A stretch of 8,825 bases of DNA from NCBI GenBank assembly GCA_021823365.1, contig JAKAOD010000102.1:1-8825 (forward strand), read 5' to 3'. Positions within the stretch are counted from its first letter, which is position 1. Every line of letters starts with the position of its first letter. The notes under the pieces are model-generated. The model had not been told where the DNA came from. It did no database searches and saw nothing but the letters and a program-made list of their open reading frames with translations. The translations under genes and the position numbers were made by a program. The DNA comes from Actinomycetes bacterium (lineage in GTDB: Bacteria; Actinomycetota; Acidimicrobiia; Acidimicrobiales; Bog-793). Shown here in pieces: positions 6,440 to 8,825 of the stretch.

Positions 6440-7663
6440 TCAGGCGCTGGCACCCTCCGCCTTCTCCGCGAACACGCCTGGGAACGCCGCGTACCACGCG
6501 ACGGCATCCACGAGATCGCCCACAGGGCATTGGTCATGCGCCGAGTGAGCGTGCACTTCATCGCCGGGACCAAAGCCGATCGTCGGTATGCCGAGCTTGC
6601 CCATCGAGGTAACGCCGTTGGTCGAGAAGACCCAGTGGCCCGTCTCAAGCTGACGCCCGAGCGCGTGTTCCCCAGTGTGTAGTCCAGCAATCACGCCGAC
6701 GTGGTCCGCCGGGGTGACCCAAGTGTGGAACTCCTTGGCCTGCATCGCGGGAGTGCCGCGATGGGAGGGCTGATCATACGTCAGGAGATCGACCTCTGCA
6801 TTGGCGCCTTGCACTGCTGGGAGCGCGCGAATGGCCTCAAGGGCTGCTTCAGGAGTCTCTCCTTCGGTGAGGCGCCGATCAATGTACAGGGTCGCCGTCG
6901 ACGGGATCGCGTTCAGGCTCGACGTCTCGCATTCGATCTTGGTGATGGCGACCGACCCAGCACCGAGAAACTCGTCCACGGCCACGCGCTCGTTCAGCTC
7001 AGTCACTTCTTGGATGACGCGCGAGAGGCCGAGCACCGGGTTCAGGCCTCGGTGAGGAGCCGACGCATGGCACGAAGAGCCCTTCACCCGGACGAAGGCC
7101 TCGATACGGCCCCGATTGCCTCGGTAGAGCTGGCACCGAGTCGCCTCCCCAAGTACGACAATATCCGGCCGGGGCAGCGTCTTGGTGAGAACGTGCTCGA
7201 GCGCCAAGCCGTCGCACTCCTCTTCCTGCACGGAGCCGACAACGTAGAGGGTTACCTGATCGAGCTCGCCAACCTCTTGGAGGAGCGCCCCGCCGTAGAC
7301 CATCGAAGCGATGCCACCCTTGTCGTCACTTGCGCCGCGCCCATGGATAGTGCCCGAGTCGAGATCTCCATCAAGCACCGGGTCGAAAGGGTTGGTGCGC
7401 CACTCGGAGCGGCTGCCAACATCGACGGTGTCGATGTGGCTGTCGTAGACAATCTTCACCGGGCCCGAGCCGATACGCCCGACGACCGAGCCATGAGCAT
7501 CGTCGATCATCTGGTAACCCAGACCCTGCATCGTCTCTGTCAGCAGGGTGACGACGGCAGACTCCTGTGAGGACAACGAAGGCGTATGAATCAGCTCGCG
7601 CAATAGATCAACTACCGGCGACCGGAACTTCTCAGCCAGCGCTAGCACATCAGGCTCTGACAT
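6440..7663 (-). CDS. ygeY: M20 metallohydrolase, YgeY-like
   Basis: A 407-residue zinc-type amidohydrolase/deacetylase of peptidase family M20, closely resembling E. coli YgeY (annotated as selenium-metabolism-linked, substrate unknown). Probable metal and catalytic residues are His76 and Asp78 in DSHIDTV, Asp113 in GRGASDDKGG, Glu147/Glu148 in VQEEECDG, Glu173 in GEAT and His373 in HAHSAHD. YgeY-type stretches include YRGNRGRIE, SCHASAPHRG, VDEFLGAG, IDRRLTEGET, RALPAVQGANA and FSTNGV-MG-GIP-IGFGPG. The length is normal for the family and the protein has no signal peptide. ATG 7663 is chosen because AGGTGA lies five bases upstream; GTG 7672 would overlap the preceding stop but has no spaced ribosome site. 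It follows the D-aminoacylase by five bases, so both are probably one transcript acting on N-acyl or peptide-like amino acid derivatives. No selenium genes are visible here, so the symbol denotes family resemblance only. Confidence 0.9.
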   Translation of the reverse strand: MSEPDVLALAEKFRSPVVDLLRELIHTPSLSSQESAVVTLLTETMQGLGYQMIDDAHGSVVGRIGSGPVKIVYDSHIDTVDVGSRSEWRTNPFDPVLDGDLDSGTIHGRGASDDKGGIASMVYGGALLQEVGELDQVTLYVVGSVQEEECDGLALEHVLTKTLPRPDIVVLGEATRCQLYRGNRGRIEAFVRVKGSSCHASAPHRGLNPVLGLSRVIQEVTELNERVAVDEFLGAGSVAITKIECETSSLNAIPSTATLYIDRRLTEGETPEAALEAIRALPAVQGANAEVDLLTYDQPSHRGTPAMQAKEFHTWVTPADHVGVIAGLHTGEHALGRQLETGHWVFSTNGVTSMGKLGIPTIGFGPGDEVHAHSAHDQCPVGDLVDAVAWYAAFPGVFAEKAEGASA

Positions 7664-7668
7664 GGCTC

Positions 7669-7677
7669 TCACCTCTT
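7669..7677 (-). promoter_or_regulatory. Shine-Dalgarno of the M20 hydrolase, overlapping the upstream stop
   Basis: Read on the minus strand, AAGAGGTGA contains the last Lys and Arg codons and the TGA stop of the deacylase gene. Its AGGTGA end is five bases from ATG 7663. This favours the ATG over the GTG at 7672 and suggests coupled translation. Confidence 0.6.
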
Positions 7678-8825
7678 GCTCGTCGGGTTCTCTGCGTGTG
7701 TGACACCGCCGGTCGCCATAGCCGCAGCGGGTGGAACCGACCCGGCCAGCTCGCCGTCAGCAACGACCTGGACGCCTCCAACGAAGACATGTCGGATGCC
7801 CACTGGAGACAGGCGCGGCTGCTCGTAGGTGGCACGATCAGCCACGGTCGCTGGATCGAAGATGACGATGTCTCCCGGCGCACCACGCGATATTCGGCCT
7901 ATGTCGGTGACACCGGCAGCTCGAGCGGCGCGCGAGGTCATTGCAACCACAGCGTCGCCAAGCTCGAGGACCTGTCGCTCACGGACGAAGTGGCCGAGCA
8001 CGCGCGGGAAGGTGCCGTAGAGCCGCGGGTGCGGTACGCCATCCGGATTCACAAGCGCGTCGCTCCCCACGCTCGTGAAAGGCTGCGACAGAAAGAGCGC
8101 AACGTTGTCTTCGACGTTATTGTATGAGATGATCGACATCTTCAGCGCTTCACCGACCAGCAAGTCGAACACCACGTCGAAGGCGTCGACCGAGCGGTCG
8201 TCTGCCACGCCGGCAGCACCGATGACGTCGGAGAAGCTCCTGCCGGCGACGCCTGGTGACTTCGCGTCGGCAACGCGCAGCCCGTCCCAGCCACCGGAGA
8301 ACGCGAACCAGTTGTCCCAGCTGGCGCTGTCTTCGAGAATCTGTTGACGGACACGGGCGCGCGTCGACTGGTCAGCCAGTCGGTGTATTGCTGCATCGAG
8401 TCCGCCTTCGAGCAGCCACGGGGGCAGCAGCACGGTCGCCGTCGTCGAGCCGGCAGTATAGGGATGGACGTCCGCGCTGATAGCCACGCCAGCGGTCCGG
8501 TAGGTCTCGATCATTTCGAGAATGGTTGCAGCAAGCGGCCAGTTTTGCCGACCGGCTGTCTTAATGTGGCTGTAGTGCAGGTGCACCCGCGATCGACGCG
8601 CGATGTCGAGTACCTCTTCGGTCGCTTCGACCACGCGGTCGCTCTCGGAGCGCACGTGGACGAAGAAGCGGCCTCTGTGCCTGGCGACGACACGGCACAG
8701 GGCGAGCAGCTCGTCGGCTTCTGCGTAGGCCGCCGGAACGTAGACGAGGCCGGTAGACAATCCAAGTGCCCCAGCGGAAAGCGACGCGTCGAGCAGCGCA
8801 CACATGGCGTCAAGCTCGAGATCGG
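7669..8825 (-). CDS. N-acyl-D-amino-acid deacylase (D-aminoacylase), 5' truncated by window edge
   Basis: The C-terminal 384 residues or so of an amidohydrolase-superfamily enzyme that removes acyl groups from N-acyl-D-amino acids. The frame is open to the window edge, so the internal ATG at 8805 is not the start; about 150 N-terminal residues (including the first metal-binding strand) are probably missing compared with the usual length near 500-550. Numbering from that ATG, signatures are GALGLSTGLVY (12-22), FFVHVRSE (47-54, metal-type His50), HLHYSHIKTAG (75-85, His80), ADVHPYTAGST (111-121), SVGSDAL (245-251, Asp249) and the closing GRISRGAPGDIVIFDP (303-318), typical of D-aminoacylases and dihydroorotase-like relatives. 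The 30-residue gap between the two histidines equals the His220-His250 spacing I recall for the Alcaligenes enzyme. It ends five bases before the M20 gene. Cytoplasmic or exported state cannot be judged without the N-terminus. Confidence 0.9.
   Translation of the reverse strand, partial: DLELDAMCALLDASLSAGALGLSTGLVYVPAAYAEADELLALCRVVARHRGRFFVHVRSESDRVVEATEEVLDIARRSRVHLHYSHIKTAGRQNWPLAATILEMIETYRTAGVAISADVHPYTAGSTTATVLLPPWLLEGGLDAAIHRLADQSTRARVRQQILEDSASWDNWFAFSGGWDGLRVADAKSPGVAGRSFSDVIGAAGVADDRSVDAFDVVFDLLVGEALKMSIISYNNVEDNVALFLSQPFTSVGSDALVNPDGVPHPRLYGTFPRVLGHFVRERQVLELGDAVVAMTSRAARAAGVTDIGRISRGAPGDIVIFDPATVADRATYEQPRLSPVGIRHVFVGGVQVVADGELAGSVPPAAAMATGGVTHAENPTSKR

Noticed and set aside
6188..6682. 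164-codon plus-strand frame starting at TTG in the stop of the unknown protein
   Set aside because: Its second half is antisense to the conserved C-terminus of the M20 hydrolase, its codon pattern is unlike the real genes, and no ribosome site or motif supports it.
6701..7570. 289-codon plus-strand frame inside the M20 gene
   Set aside because: It mirrors the minus-strand YgeY-like gene, whose metal-binding motifs are intact; no independent evidence of coding.
7664..7672. GTG 7672 as start of the M20 gene
   Set aside because: It would give a GTGA overlap with the upstream stop, but the purine-rich element touches it directly, while the same element is well spaced for ATG 7663.

Overview
The window is GC-rich (by eye about two thirds G+C, with G/C-heavy third codon positions) and densely packed with genes. 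It uses ATGA and TGATG stop/start overlaps, and every gene reads cleanly. This suits a high-GC bacterium such as an actinobacterium or a GC-rich Chloroflexota member. Nothing in the sequence fixes the taxon. I saw no tRNA, rRNA, insertion sequence, CRISPR array or phage gene.

Region 1 (1-6191, plus strand) reads as a carbohydrate-use operon. The 3' end of an unidentified gene (stop at 92) is followed six bases later by a perfect 14-bp GC-rich hairpin (98-137). Then come an RbsC-type permease (216-1241), a single-domain ABC ATPase (1238-2056), a possible 31-codon ORF (2056-2151), a type I substrate-binding protein without a visible signal peptide (2148-3233), a 705-residue GH35/GH42-like glycoside hydrolase without a signal peptide (3262-5379), and a 270-residue protein of unknown function (5379-6191). 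From the permease on, every junction is a stop/start overlap except the one before the hydrolase, which has a 28-base gap and a strong Shine-Dalgarno. The inferred logic is CUT2-type ABC uptake of a sugar or small glycoside and its hydrolysis in the cytoplasm.

Region 2 (6192-6439) is a short spacer between convergent genes. It has only weak hairpins and no gene I can support.

Region 3 (6440-8825, minus strand) is a two-gene unit: an N-acyl-D-amino-acid deacylase cut by the right edge, then an M20 metallohydrolase closely resembling E. coli YgeY five bases downstream. Together they suggest hydrolysis of N-acylated or D-configured amino acid derivatives, unrelated in any obvious way to the sugar operon.

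The points most worth a second look are the intercistronic hairpin, the translationally linked mini-ORF, the apparently unexported binding protein, the pairing of a CUT2 transporter with a cytoplasmic GH-A hydrolase, and the unknown protein that ends the operon.
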